Assembly: GCA_023515745.1 (NCBI GenBank)
Contig: JALECJ010000258.1
Coordinates: 2,579,164-2,643,163 of the forward strand
Source: Amoeboaphelidium protococcarum
Taxonomy: Eukaryota > Aphelidiomycota > Aphelidea
Length of the DNA: 64,000 nucleotides
Direction: 5' to 3'
Shown: piece after piece, positions 49,547-62,049 of the stretch
Numbering within the stretch: the stretch's first letter is position 1
Layout: each line of letters starts with the position of its first letter
The notes under the pieces: generated by a model
What the model was told of the DNA's origin: nothing
The model's database searches: none
The model's input: the letters and a program-made list of their open reading frames with translations, nothing else
Translations under genes and position numbers: made by a program

Positions 49547-50878
49547 ATGAAGATTGGAAACAAGTTAGGATTGAAGGACATTGATGTCAAGGGAAAGCGT
49601 GTATTGATGCGGTAAGTTGACAATCATTTGAACTGATGTTGATTGATGAACATTATTCATGTACTGTATTGAACATGTAGTGTCGACTTTAATGTTCCAT
49701 TCGCTGATGGCAAGATTAGCAATAATCAGCGTATAGTGGCAGCGATTCCGTCTATTGAACACTGTCTGAAGAATGGAGCCAAGGCTGTGGTGTTGATGTC
49801 CCACTTGGGCCGACCTGATGGTAAGGTGGTGTCAAAGTACTCTCTGAAGCCGGTCGCTGCAGAGGTGGAGCGACTGCTGAAGCGCAAAGTTACCTTCTTG
49901 GAGGACTGTGTCGGTTAGAAGGTTGAGGATTAGTGCAAAAATGCTGCCAATGGTGAAGTTATTCTGCTGGAGAACTTGCGCTTCCACATCGAGGAGGAGG
50001 GATCCGTGAAGGATGAGGCAGGGAATAAGGTGAAGGCGAACAAGGAAGATGTTGAAAAGTTTAGACAATCCCTATCGCAGTTGGGCGACGTGTATGTGAA
50101 TGATGCTTTTGGTACTGCGCATCGTGCACACAGCTCTGTGGTTGGTATTAAGCTGGAGACTAGAGCTGCCGGCTTTCTGATGAAGAAGGAGTTGGACTTT
50201 TTCGGTATGGCTTTGGAGAATCCGCAGCGTCCTTTTCTGGCCATTATTGGTGGTGCCAAGGTGTCTGATAAGATTTAGCTGATTGAGAATCTATTGGATA
50301 AGGTTAACGCGATGATCATTGGTGGTGGTATGGCGTTCACTTTCAAGAAGGTTGTGGATGGTGTGGCCATTGGAAAATCCCTGTTTGATGAAGAGGGTGG
50401 TAAGATTGTGAAAAAGTTGGTGGAGAAGGCCAAGAGCAAGAATGTGGAGTTGGTGTTCCCTGTGGACTATGTCACTGCATCCAAGTTTGCCAAAGATGCC
50501 GAGGTTGGATATGCTGATGATAAGTCTGGCATCAAGGACGAGTGGATGGGCTTGGATATCGGCAGCGAGTCTGTAAAGAAGTTCAAGGAGATTGTGTTGA
50601 AAAGCAAGACCATCCTGTGGAATGGCCCAATGGGTGTCTTTGAGTTTGATAGCTTCTCCGCGGGAACTAGAGGTGTTCTTGATGCTGTCATTGAAGCAAC
50701 GGCGTAGAATGGTGCCATCTCCATTGTCGGTGGCGGTGACACGGCAACTGCAGTATCCAAATGGAATGCTGATGATAAAGTGTCGCATGTAAGTACTGGC
50801 GGTGGAAGCTCCGTTGAATTGGCAGAAGGTAAGGAGCTGCCTGGAGTTGTGAATCTGTGTGATGCCAAGACTCAATGA
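49547..50878 (+). CDS. PGK1: Phosphoglycerate kinase, one intron
   Basis: 420 residues. Exon 1 49547-49611, intron 49612-49680 (69 nt, GTAAGT...ATGTAG), exon 2 49681-50878 (TGA 50876-50878). The intron splits the Arg codon of RVDFNVP, a substrate-binding motif. Other landmarks: [69 protein letters not shown], and [11 protein letters not shown] near the end with STGGGSS. Catalyses ATP formation from 1,3-bisphosphoglycerate in glycolysis, in the cytosol. Length and all motifs match the eukaryotic enzyme. Confidence 0.97.
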
Positions 50879-51307
50879 CTATTGTGTCGCTTATGATAAT
50901 CTAATGAATAATATATGGCGAATTTATCTATCGAACTATGTTTACAGTGCATTGAGATCTTTATAGTTGAGGCGACCTGATATTAAGCGATAATCTAGTA
51001 CCTCGCTATAGAATTTCTAGGTTCTCTACAGTAGTTTCAAAAACTGCAGAGCATGTTAGATACTATACACTTGACGCAATAAAAACCGCTTCATCTGAAT
51101 ACCTGACTCATACCACATAGTTGCCTCAACAAATCATCGCATTGACAATTGAGCGTGCGGATTGTGACAAAAACAGTGGTGTCTGATTGCGTGATCATTA
51201 CTCTCGAATTTCTCACGCGATATAGCCCCGTAAATCACGTAATCATCACTTTTTTCTTATTTTTATTTGATCTGATTAGTATAATAAATCTATATTTGAT
51301 ATTGTTA
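50879..51307. other. Region between PGK and DPP5
   Basis: About 430 bp of AT-rich DNA with short, unsupported ORFs (for example 51149-51367). No RNA gene recognised. Confidence 0.4.
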
Positions 51308-53485
51308 ATGATAAAGGCGGTAATATTTTCTGTATGCCTTATGGCTAGCTGCCTGAGTGCAGGATAAATTCCATTGATGCGCACTTCCGCTGGCTTAGAT
51401 TAACTGCTGACTCCAGAGAAATTGATTGACGCGTACAAGTATGGCGATCTAGTGACGAGTCCTAGTGGCAATTTGGCTGCGTATGTTGTATCGCATTATG
51501 ATCGCCAATCTGGATAGAGCATGTCAAAGGTAAATATTCAGTTTGGCACTCTGTAGGTGAGCACTGACGCGTCTCTCGGTGTTAAGGATTCTAGTCCTGT
51601 GTGGCTGAAAGAGAATGCACTATCATTTATCAGGTCCAAAGATGGAAAGCAGTAGTTGATGCTTACCACTCTAGAGCATAGCGGTGATAACAAACTGGTG
51701 GCAAAGGCTATTGCTGACATCAAGTATCCTATTGATCATCTCAAGTATCACGTCAAGGGTAAATTTTTCTCCTTCTCCAGCTATGTGTACCCAGATGAGC
51801 CTACTCTGAAAGGTACCGCAGCTAGGGATGAGGCGAAGAAGCGCGATGAGAAATCCACTGGTCAGGTGTTTGACAACTTGTACATGCGTCATTGGGACAA
51901 GTATGAAGATGGAAAAGTTAGCCATATATTCACTGTACCTTTTGATTTGGATAGTAAGGATAAGGTGGTCGATTTTGATTCTGCTAAGAATCTGATGGTC
52001 CACCATCCTTCGCTGAGTACCCCAGTGAAGCCTTTCCCAGATGCTGCTGATTATAATTTCAGTGATGATGGTCAGTATCTTGTGTTTAACACTTTTGCTC
52101 ATAATGGCGAATCACGTCAGGCATGGGCCACTCATACGAATATCTTCATGCTGGATACTAAGGCCCCTCAGTCATTGCGTAAAGTTAATGGCGATGGAGA
52201 GGGTGCTAGATCAAGGCCAAAGTTAGTTGGCGATTGGGTATACTTCTTAGAGATGGAGAGAGCAGGCTATGAGGCGGACAAGAATGTCTTATATCGTGTC
52301 TGTGTCAAAAAGCCTTGCAGCTCTAATGTTGAGTCACTTACTGGCCAATATGATTTCTCTGTCAAGAGTTACGAGCTAGCTAACTAAGGCTAGATGGCGT
52401 TCATCATCTCGGAGGATCGCGGACGCTCTGTGCTGTTGAAATTGAACTTGGCTAATGGTAGATTGTCTAAAATTGCTAATAAGTAATTTTAAGAGTACAG
52501 TGTCTCGGATGTAAAGCCTGCCGGTGCATAGAGTGAATTAAGTGGTTAATTTTACGCCATTGTGTCTAGTTATATTCACCCCACTGATGTTGCGTTAGTC
52601 ACTGAAATTTCTGATGTAGGTGTGTCCTAGATGCATTTATTAACTCACGATAATGATAACTTGGTCAAGGGCACAAAGTATGGAGCTGTTGAGAATATCA
52701 CATTCACCGGTGCTCGTGATGAGTCAGTTTAAGGTTGGTTTATTCATCCTAGTGCTAATGCTGCTAAAGCTGACGGCAAACTACCACCACTCGCTGTTCT
52801 AATCCATGGTGGCCCATAGAGTGCTTGGCTCAATCAGTGGAGTTATCGCTGGAATCCACAAGTGTTTGCCGCTCAAGGTTATGCGGTGCTTATGATCAAC
52901 TTCCACGGCTCAACTGGATTTGGTCAGAATTTTACCGATTCCATTAGAGGAAACTGGGGATCTTATCCATATGAAGATATTGTCACCGGCGTCAAGTATG
53001 CCGTGTCCAAGTATGGCGGCAAGGTGTTCAATGCCGATAACATTTATGGATTAGGCGCGTCTTATGGTGGCTTCATGATCAATTGGCTGAATGGTAATAA
53101 TCAGGACAAGATGTTCAAGTGCTTCGTAAATCATGACGGCGTGTTTGACAGCAAATCAATGTGGTTCACCACGGATGAGCTGTACTTTGATGAGTGGGAA
53201 TTCCTAGGCACACCATGGGAGAGTCCTGAAGTGTACAGCAAATGGGATCCATCTAGATTGGTGGATAAGTGGGAGACTCCAACGATGTTCATCCATGGTG
53301 CTTTGGACTACCGCGTTCCTCTTGATCAGGGAATTGGCGCGTTTACTGCATTGCAAAGACGTGGCGTCAAATCTCGATTCCTTCTGTTTCCAGACGAGAA
53401 TCATTGGGTGCTGAACAATGAAAACTCACTGAAATGGCACAAGGAGATTTTCCGTTGGCTGAAAAACGACTGTCCTAGACAATGA
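51308..53485 (+). CDS. Secreted S9 prolyl-oligopeptidase-family peptidase (DPP5-like)
   Basis: 725 residues, ATG 51308, TGA 53483-53485. Signal peptide MIKAVIFSVCLMASCLSAG, so probably secreted or lysosomal. An N-terminal beta-propeller is followed by the alpha/beta-hydrolase domain: VLIHGGPQSAW, NFHGSTGFGQNF, nucleophile Ser585 in GASYGGF, Asp667 in GALDYRVP, His699 in DENHWV. This is the layout of fungal dipeptidyl-peptidase V / acylaminoacyl peptidases that cut dipeptides or acylated residues from peptides. YSKWDPSRLVDKW is also family-typical. Exact specificity is inferred. Confidence 0.92.
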
Positions 53486-53799
53486 TTTTTGATATACGAT
53501 ACTTGAATCAAGATATCTTTCACTTAATTTTGTCTCTCTACTACTTTTTAAAGATATAATATTATCATAATAATCATTCTTTGTGTCTAACTCTTCCCTA
53601 CCCAGCCTTCAAGCGCAAATAATGAAACGCGCACGCGAAACGGACAATTGGCTCTTTACTTGTGATCTCTCTCGCTCGATTTCAACTTCAAGACACTTTT
53701 CTCGATCTGACCAAGAAGAAGATAAAGCCTTGCTTGTACTGAACTTCATTATCTTTTCGCTTGCAGTGGAGGAGTATCATCATTTACACTTTAGGGGGA
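53486..53799. other. HYOU1 upstream region
   Basis: Contains a CT-rich stretch and, 34 bp before the HYOU1 ATG, a CTTGCAG that could be a 3' splice site of a 5' UTR intron. No supported gene; ORF 53583-53873 is a shadow. Confidence 0.4.
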
Positions 53800-56348
53800 A
53801 TGAAGTTTATTTTAATCGCTTCTGTTGCCGCTGCATTAATTGGTACTTGTCAGGCTGCTGTTATGGGAATTGACTTTGGAACAGAGTGGATCAAGGTTGG
53901 CCTGGTGAAGCCTGGCATCCCAATGGACTTGGTGCTCACGAAGGATTCGAAGCGCAAGGCTGATGCTGTTGTGACAATCAGAGATGGAATTAGGTATTTT
54001 GGTAGCGAAGGTGTGAGCTAGGTAAGTTAAACTATTACAATGGGTTTTTAAGTAACATTGACCTCTTTTGATATATGTAGGGAGTTAAAAGACCAAAGGA
54101 AGCATATGGAAAGTTAAAGAATTTGGTAGGTCGCCTGTATAACGACTCTTTGGTTCAGTAATTTAGGGAGGGATGCGATAATGAACTGGTTGAGGATTCC
54201 CTGCGTCATACGTGTGCATTTAAGCATAAGGGTGGTGCTGCTGATGGCCAGTCGGATACCGAGTTCACTGTAGAAGAATTGATCGCAATGCAGCTTGCGT
54301 ACACTCGCGATCAGGTGGAGCAATTTGCAGAGGAAGTTGTCAGAGATGCAGTGCTCACTGTTCCTCCATTCTGGACTCAACATGAGCGATAGGCTTTGAT
54401 TGATGCAGCAGAACTGGCTGGTATTCGCGTCCTGAGTCTAATGAATGATGAGACGGCAGTTGCTTTGAACTACGCTTCCACCAGACAGTTTGATGACAAG
54501 CCTTAGTATCATATATTTTATGATTTCGGAGCAGGTAGTACTGTTGCATCCTTGATTGAGTTTCGCAGTATCTAGGAGAAGATTTCACCAAAGTCGCGTA
54601 TGACCAAGAATGTCACTTCCATCCAAGTGTTGGCCATGGGATATGATCGTACCTTGGGAGGACATGAATTCGATACCAGATTGCAGTAGCTTTTAGTGCG
54701 CAAGTTCAAGGAAGGTGTTGGTGCGAAATTGAAAGATGATATTACGAAAGATCACAGGGCAATGTCCAAGCTGTTGAGGGAGGCTAATCGTGTCAAGCAC
54801 ATTCTGAGTGCAAATACTGATGCCCAGGCCTCGGTGGAAGGTGTATTCCATGACATTGATTTCAAGACTACTGTTAGAAGGGCAGAATTTGAGAGCTCTT
54901 GTCAAGATTTGCTGAAGAGAATTGGTAATCCGATTGATCAAGTCATTCAGTCATCTAATCTCACTTTGAAAGATATCTAATCGTTCGTCCTAGTCGGCGG
55001 CGGTTAGCGTGTACCTGCAGTCTAATAAGGATTGTAGCGTCTTGTTGGAGCTGATAAAATAGCTAAACACGTTAATGCAGATGAAGCTGCCGTGCTTGGA
55101 GCAACGCTACGTGCCGCTTAAATTAGTCCTTAATTTAAAGTGAGAGAGTTTTCTATAAAGGATATCGCTGCTCATACTATTAAAATCAGTTATTAGCAGT
55201 AATAGCAGCAGTAATCGGAAAGTGCGAGTTCTAGTGTTGCCGAATAAGGAAAGATTGTGTAGTAGAAATTGTTCAAAGCTGGGTCCTTGTTAGATAGTAG
55301 AAAGAGGATGGTGTTTAAAAGAGATTCTGATTTTGAGCTCTTGCTGCAGTATGATGCTGACTCAGAGAAAGACTAGTAGTTTGGATGTAAAGAAATTGCG
55401 TCTATTCAGATCAGTGGTATCAGTGAGGCTTTGACCAAATACAAGGATCAGATTGCGGAAGATGGCGATACAAAATCTAAAGTGGTGATTTATTTAAACG
55501 CCAACGACATGGTATCAGTTGAAGATGCGTATTTAGAGTTGCAGCTATTAAGTAGTGATGATGCTAAAAAGTAACAAAAGGGCGTGGGTGATGCAATTCG
55601 CGATACTGTGATGTCTCTGTTTGGTGGCAAATCTGATAGCGACGGTGATGGTGTCCCGTAAGAAGGTTCTTCTGACAACTTGGATGAGTAGTCATCTGAT
55701 GCAGCAAAAGACAGCGAAGAACCAGTAAAGAACTCAAACTCTGGAAAGAATGACACTCTAAAGGGCAACTCAACTTTGGACAACAGTAGTAAGTTGACTA
55801 ATTCTTCATCTAGTCTAAATTCAACCGCACAAGATATTTCAGGTCCTAAAGTGAAGATTATCAAACTTAATGTCACTACCAAAGCACTTGGATACATTCC
55901 TCTTGATAATCAATAGAAGAAGAATATTATTGATAGTCTGGCTCAGTACAAGAAATTAGAGACGCTAAGAGTAGAGCGTGAGGATGCAAGGAACAAGCTT
56001 GAATCTTTTGTGTATTCGTTCATGGATTACTTGGACGTGGAGCATGTGCAGCAAATCACTTTGGATCACGAAAGAGAATAGATCAGGTAAACTCTGTCTG
56101 AAGTATCCGAATGGCTTTATGATGAAGGTGATTTAATCACAACGAAGACCAAGGAATATGCTGAGCGATTTAATAAGCTAATGTCTATAAAGAGTCCAAT
56201 TATGAAGAAGATTGCCGACATATTCAGGTAGCAGGAAGCGAGAGAAAGAAGATTGAATTAGCCTATCTTGACTGATGCTTGTCCAGCAATGGAGGTTTAT
56301 GTTCGCGCATTGGATCTTAAGTGCTTTGAGAATGAAGCTGCCTCTTGA
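53800..56348 (+). CDS. HYOU1: HYOU1/GRP170-type ER Hsp70, one intron
   Basis: 829 residues. Exon 1 53800-54021, intron 54022-54080 (59 nt, GTAAGT...ATGTAG), exon 2 54081-56348 (TGA 56346-56348). Signal peptide MKFILIASVAAALIGTCQA, then the Hsp70 ATPase fold: MGIDFGTEWIKVGLV, DAVLTVPPFWTQHER, LSLMNDETAVALNYA, FYDFGAGSTVASL, LGGHEFD, VLVGGGQRVP and NADEAAVLGAT. The WIKV and ALNYA variants mark the large ER Hsp70 class (HYOU1/Lhs1), a nucleotide-exchange factor for BiP. A Gln run (near 55195-55220, mostly TAG) and a long Ser/Asn/Asp-rich insert follow, then a helical lid. No KDEL-like ER retention signal is visible (it ends in NEAAS). Confidence 0.92.
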
Positions 56349-56535
56349 ACATTAAAATATAAACTACTTTATCAATTGATGAACAGTCAGTCTCAAAGGG
56401 CTAAAGTAGCCAGGTCGGTAATCCCTCAGGATAATCATCAAAAGAGACAATACATTTCACATTACCCACCACCTAATGATTGATCACAGACTTTTAACAA
56501 TGCAGAGCATCAATATTAGTCTCTTCATCTCTAAT
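56349..56535. other. Short region between convergent HYOU1 and TFB4
   Basis: 187 bp between convergent 3' ends, nothing recognised. Confidence 0.4.
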
Positions 56536-57528
56536 TCACCGATCAACTTTCCCGTAATGAGTACCGCACGTTTTGCATTAATTACTCAAATCGCAGTACA
56601 CAGCCAGGCACACGGAGCATACGTAAGCCATATCTACAATATCACCATGGCAGAAGCAAGTGGCCCTGAGATCGACTTTAGACGGGCAAGGCATTACCAC
56701 ATGACTCGCACCTTCAGAAGTCACGTAGGTATTCAAAGCATCGCCATAAGACAGTCCAGAATCAACTTTACCGGGAACTATGAAAGCACTCAAGAGCGCC
56801 GAGGTAAGCATCGCCTATTAATCCACATCTATATACACACCGCGCGTAATGTGAGCTACCTATTGCATGAAAATAGAACTCTAAACTTTGTGATTAGCTA
56901 TACTGTTCGAACTACCCATTTCTGCACCACTGTCAATACTCTATTCAGTAGTTTAAGCATTAAAGCGGCAAACGTTCACCCTAACACCCATTCGCTGACA
57001 TGTGAACACTGTGTTCATAAGCGGAATGTACTCAGACTTAATATCTGGGCTAGTGGAGAACACAAATATCTACTACTAACCGCCAACATCAAGATCATTT
57101 TGCATTTTGTAATACCTTACTTGACTATGCGGAAGACCTCCATTCAATGCTTGTGACCGCCGATTAATATAGCAAAGTGCACGACCGAGAGCTGATGATA
57201 TTCCTCGTGTTTAAGCATAAGACTTTAGCGATAGTTGATACTGATGAATAAATCTATTTTGTATTTCTAACAGATCCAGAGGCAACACTTGCTATGACAT
57301 GTCAGAACCGTTAAGATCAGAAGTCAACGTCTAATACTGATGATATGATGCAGTCAAGTCATTACCGGTGCCGAATAGAGGAGAAGGGAATATAAACTCG
57401 ACACGATTACCCATGTGCATCATCTAATATGCTTTAAAATACGTGCATAGACTTTCTATACATGACTAGAATTAATCTCCATCAACGAATGCAGGATTAA
57501 TGTCAATAATTGCCACAAGAAGAGACAT
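56536..57528 (-). CDS. GTF2H3: TFIIH subunit TFB4/GTF2H3 (p34)
   Basis: 330 residues, ATG 57526-57528 (in-frame TGA just upstream), TGA 56536-56538. Core TFIIH subunit for transcription initiation and nucleotide excision repair. The vWA start LLVAIIDINPAFV matches the family's first strand, ALGRALCYINRR its central helix, and MNTVFTCQRMGVRVNVCRFN the late vWA strand. VDLRATCFCHGDIVDMAYVC with SVCLAVYC and CKTCGTHYG forms the diagnostic C4 zinc region. The segment between the first helix and PSPLFG is shorter than in human p34. A 226-residue ORF exists antisense to this gene; the zinc motif settles which strand is coding. Confidence 0.9.
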
Positions 57529-57835
57529 ATACAATCAGCCACTAAGAGTTGATCTTGTAATGAAAACTCAATCTCTCTGCGAAAGAAAGTCGCGTGGCAT
57601 TTGTTCAGGCTCGCGCTTAGAAGAGAAGACGGCTGTTCTTGGTGGAATGATTAGGTGTCGATCGCGACCAAAAGTGGGATGAATAGTCACCGCATAAGTT
57701 GGACAATATTGAATTGCGTAATATTGTTCGCGATCTAGCTTATACATATTGACATTACAATATATACATTCATTTTCATTTTCTCATTAAATCGTCTTTT
57801 AATTCTCCATTATCATCATCATACTCCATTCGGTT
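57529..57835. other. TFB4 promoter side and receptor 2 3' flank
   Basis: The part nearest 57835 corresponds to the 3' flank of receptor 1 (inverted arm). The part nearest 57529 is the TFB4 promoter. No supported ORF. Confidence 0.45.
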
Positions 57836-60800
57836 TCATCTCGGTGCCAGTTTAATGAGCTGCTCTGAGATTTCTGCAGCACTAGGCCTCTGAGAAGGAT
57901 CTTGGGCCCATGCGACTTGTAATGTCTCAAAGAGCATCTGAGCACGTTCATCAGGAAACGTGGCTTCCGGCCTTAGGCCTTGCAGCACCATTTCACTAAC
58001 TTATGCTGCTATGTAGCCTTTCCAAGCCTTCATACGCGCCAAAATCTCAAACATTACCACAGCGGCCGCGAAAACATCCCTTGAAGGAAGAAGCTACTCA
58101 GGCACCTGCACTCTTGCAAGAACCTCCGGTGCAGCGTACATTACAGAATGACCTTTTAACTTATTCCATTACAAACCTTGAACAAAATTGGCCCTGGTTT
58201 GAAGTGTGCAGATACCAAAGTCTGTCAGAGCAGCCCTCAAAACGCCGTTAACATCCTAATACAGCAGATAGTTGCCAGACTTTATGTCATTGTGAACCAC
58301 GGCATTCTTGTGCAGGATCACCAAAGCAGTAACAATATCCATGCATAGAGCATGTTGCATTTCAAAGCAATAATGGACTTATTAAGCATACTATGTCTAA
58401 CTCAAAATCAGAGACTCCAAGGAGCCCAGTTCATAGTTAAACATCAATAATACATTCTACTGACCATCGAAGCCCACCAGCTTTGCAATCTAATCGAAAT
58501 CTTTGAATTTCCACATTAGAGAGATCTCCTACTGCACGCTATCCTTCTCTACATTGCCAATAAAGCACTTGGCTGCCACAAATTTTATACCACTCGTTGC
58601 AAAAGGGTGTCCAGCCGGATAAGACAAAACTTCTGCCACCTATACTTCAGCCTGGCCACCTTTGTTAATGAAGGAGTCCGGCACCATTCTAAAGTTTTGA
58701 CCAAGCTTCAGCTCTAAATATGCCGGCACCGCAACTTCCATTGACGTGTTCTAGAATGTCGTCCCACCCATAGCTGTACTTAACACATGAGTCTCAGGAC
58801 TGGTAACAGTTTTAAAAGCTTGATCAGTCATGCCACCGATAACTCTGGATTACCTCGTCAAATTAGACTACAAGCGCGCCTTGATGTATCTGCGCCTGAT
58901 GCAAAACATGGACAACAGTACCAGTACCAGGATAAAAACGCATACAATAGCAATCACTGCTATATATAGTGTCATCAAAGAGGATTATCGACTAGGCTAC
59001 GCTTGTCCTACTGTATCCTCATCAATGGATGATATAACCGTGGCAGACGAACTCAACTGAAAAGAGTTTGCTTTATATGAGATCTACAGTGTCTAGCTAG
59101 TTTAGAGCGCCGTAGTATGTATCTGTCCAGTCTTACTAGAGGTAAACACAACACCGACATTAATGCTTGTACTAGGAACTTCAATTGACAGTGTTGCTCT
59201 TGTGAATGACACAGTACTCGTAGGAGTGGAAGTGGCCGTTATAGTTGGTGCAATGGTAGTGGTAGTAGTAGAGGTAGTAGTAGTCGTTGATGTAGTCGAT
59301 GTAGTTGTAGTAGTTGTTGTTGTCGTACTAGTCGTAGTAGTTGTGGTAATCGTCGTCATTGATGTAGTGATAGTGGTAGTAGTAGTCTTTGTTGGCGTGG
59401 TTGTTGTAGTTGTAGTTGCGGTTGTTGCCGCACTACCAGTAGTAGTTGTGGTAGTCGTCGTCGTTGGTGTAGACGTAGTAGTAGTAGTCTTTGTTGTCGT
59501 TGACGTGGTGGTAGTTGTCGTAGTTGTCGTCGTAATAGTCGTTGGTGTAGAGGTAGTGGTAGTCTTTGTTGTCGTTGTCGTTGTTGTTGCAGTGGTACTA
59601 CCGAATGACTGATTTTGTGAGTATACTATAACAAATGCTCCCGATGAGCCACCGTTGCTCAGGCTGCCACTTTGATTGCCAGTAGCATCGTAAATGGGCA
59701 GAGAGGACGAGTCATACTTACCGACAACAGCCATATTGCCAGACAAATCAACTGCAACCCCATACGCATTGTCATCACCACTGCCATCCATTCGAGCAGC
59801 CCAGAGCACAGAGCCGTTGTATAAATACTTGACAACAAATGCTCCATATGAGCCATTGTTCGCCAGGTTGCCACCTTGATTGCCATTAGCATCGTAGATG
59901 AGCAGAGGGGACGACGAATAATAACCCACGACAGCCACATTGCCCGATGAATCTGCTGCAACCCCATATGCATAGTCACTACCACCAATGCCATCCATGC
60001 GAGCAGCCCAGAGCAAAGAGCCGTTGTATGAATACTTGACAACAAATGCTGTCGGAGAGCCAAAGTTGGCCAAACTGCCAACTTGATTGCCATTATCATC
60101 GTAGATGAGCAGTGGAGATGACGAATAGTAACCCACAACAGCCAAATTGCCCGACGAATCTGCTGCAACCCCATTCGCATAGTCACTATTACTGCCATCC
60201 ATGCGAGCAGACCAGAGCACAGAGCCGTTTGGTGAATACTTGACAACAAATGCTGCCGATGAACCACTGTTGGGCAGACTGCCAACTTGATTGCCATTAG
60301 CATCGTAGATGAGTAGTGGAGACGACTAATAGTAACCGACTACAGCCAAATTGCCCAAATAATCAATTGCAACACCTTATGCATTATCATCAAATGTGCC
60401 ATCCATGCGAGCAGCCCAGAGCACAGAGCCGTTGTATGAATACCTGACAGCAAATGCTCCTTATATGCCACTGTTGGCCAGACTACCAACTTGATTGCCA
60501 TTAGCATTGTAGATGAGTAGTGGCGAAGACGAATAGTAACCGACAACAGCCACATTGCCAGATGAATCTGCTGCAACACCTAAAGCTAATTCACTACCAC
60601 TGCCATCCATTCGAGCCGCCCAGAGTACAGAGCCATTGTATGAATACTTGAGAACAAATGATCCATATGTCCCACTGTTTGATAAACTACCAACTTGATT
60701 GCCAGTAACATCATAGATAAGTAGTGGAGGCGACAAATAGTAACCGATTACAGCCACATTGCCCGACGAATCTGCTGCAACACCACGCGCAGTGTCACCA

Positions 60801-61090
60801 CCGATGCCATCCATGCGAGCAGCCCAGAGTACAGAGCCGTTTTATGAATACTTGACAACAAATGCTGCCGATGAACCACTGTTGGCCAGACTGCCAACTT
60901 GATTGCCATTAGCATTGTAGATGAGTAGTGGCGAAGACGAATAGTAACCGACAACAGCCAGATTGCCCGACGAATCAATCGCAACACTTTACGCATAGTC
61001 TCCACCACTGCCATCCATTCGAGCAGCCCATTGCGGCACTTGGACCGCGTAGGCCATCATCATAGCACACAGCTGAACCACGAGTTTCAT
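57836..61090 (-). CDS. Receptor-like kinase with SBBP beta-propeller ectodomain, copy 2
   Basis: 1084 residues, ATG 61088-61090, TGA 57836-57838. Same plan as copy 1: signal peptide MKLVVQLCAMMMAYA, seven SBBP repeats (one of 69 instead of 68 residues, at the unit reading MDGIGGSDYAYG), Thr-rich stalk (about 59190-59620), membrane span, kinase. The kinase domain is nearly identical to copy 1 and keeps the VAAK lysine, HNDIKSGN and TDFG. The ectodomain repeats differ much more between the copies than the kinases do. That fits diversification of the ligand-binding face with conserved signalling, or ongoing repeat turnover. Both genes are intact. Confidence 0.85.
59650..61020 (-). repeat. Seven tandem ~204-bp SBBP repeats of receptor 2
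   Basis: Units begin with MDG codons spaced about 204 bp, one spacing being 207. Units are diverged from each other at DNA level, unlike the near-identical units 5-7 of copy 1. Confidence 0.85.
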
Positions 61091-61156
61091 TTTGCTTTTT
61101 AATGAAAAATGGAAAGTCAAAAATAGATTTTTTTAGTCATCAACATAGCCACTGAT

Positions 61157-61395
61157 GGACAAAAATAGCTTTCTATTTCACGGAGTTGCCATAGATGTCT
61201 TTGATGGCGGCCTTGAATATCGGCGCCAGAAGCACATCGTTGCCTAATGTATTTAGTATTTACTGGTGCAATCCGTTTACAAAAATTTTGGGTCACTCTT
61301 GGTTCACAATTACTTTCACTACTAAAACTGATTCTATGATGATCAATACGCTAATGAGTGAATCTGTTTTAATGATACGGGCTATTGTGCTGTGA
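61157..61395 (+). pseudogene. Frameshifted copy of the 79-residue ORF
   Basis: Begins with ATG and MDKNSFLFHGVAIDVFDGGL as in arm 1, then a one-base insertion shifts the frame. The downstream part (TKILGHSWFTITFT) continues in the next frame and ends at the same TGA. Confidence 0.4.
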
Positions 61396-61683
61396 TAACG
61401 GCGGCATCCAAACTTAGTGGGATGTTGCGTATTACTCTTTAAGATAGTCACATTAGAAATATAATAAATGTTTAGTAAAGATTTTTCATCTTCTATCAAT
61501 TGATACCAAGTTTGTGTTTTTTTGGAAAGTTCGATTAAATTCTGAGAGGTGTGGTCGGTCTAGATGGGCTACAATTTCGAAGGCCTTGTCTGAGCTATTA
61601 AAACCCAGATTTGGGAATTGAAAATTCAGGGTTGAAGTGTACTCCATCATCTAATTAGACATGGAGCTAGTCCAGATTGGCGG

Positions 61684-62049
61684 ATGCCTTGGATCCTTGG
61701 TAAGGCCCTAAGAGCATGCAATAGGGATAGAGTAAGTCCTGCAGATCTTGATGTTGTGGAGCGTATACGTAAAAGAGCTTCTATCCAACACCAATCAAAA
61801 ATCACTATTAAGATCTTACGCAACCATTTCATTCATTCTACTTTGAGACACGCTATATTCACCATCAAAACAAGACGGGAAGCCTATATACAAAGACTGA
61901 GAGTCGAGAAGAGACACCAACAGAAGAACAGGAGGATGAAATATGTTAATAAGATAAATACTCTATTAACACGTTAAGTGGAAGTAATCAATGTTCATAA
62001 GAGGCGCGCATATATACTGCAGATAATTGCCTATTCGAGATCTAAATGA
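61684..62049 (+). CDS. Basic 121-residue ORF in arm 2 flank (hypothetical)
   Basis: ATG 61684, one TAA read as Gln, TGA 62047-62049. Very basic, with REAYIQRLRVEKRHQQKNRR. The arm-1 version carries a premature TGA. No family recognised. Either a young gene, a fragment of an element, or chance; its conservation between arms may only reflect the duplication. Confidence 0.3.

Noticed and set aside
50291..50875. 194-codon - strand ORF
   Set aside because: Lies wholly opposite PGK, whose motifs are unmistakable.
56476..57156. 226-codon + strand ORF, one of the longest in the standard code
   Set aside because: It is antisense to TFB4. The - strand frame has the diagnostic zinc-binding cysteines and the vWA start and ends in TGA, so the + frame is a shadow.
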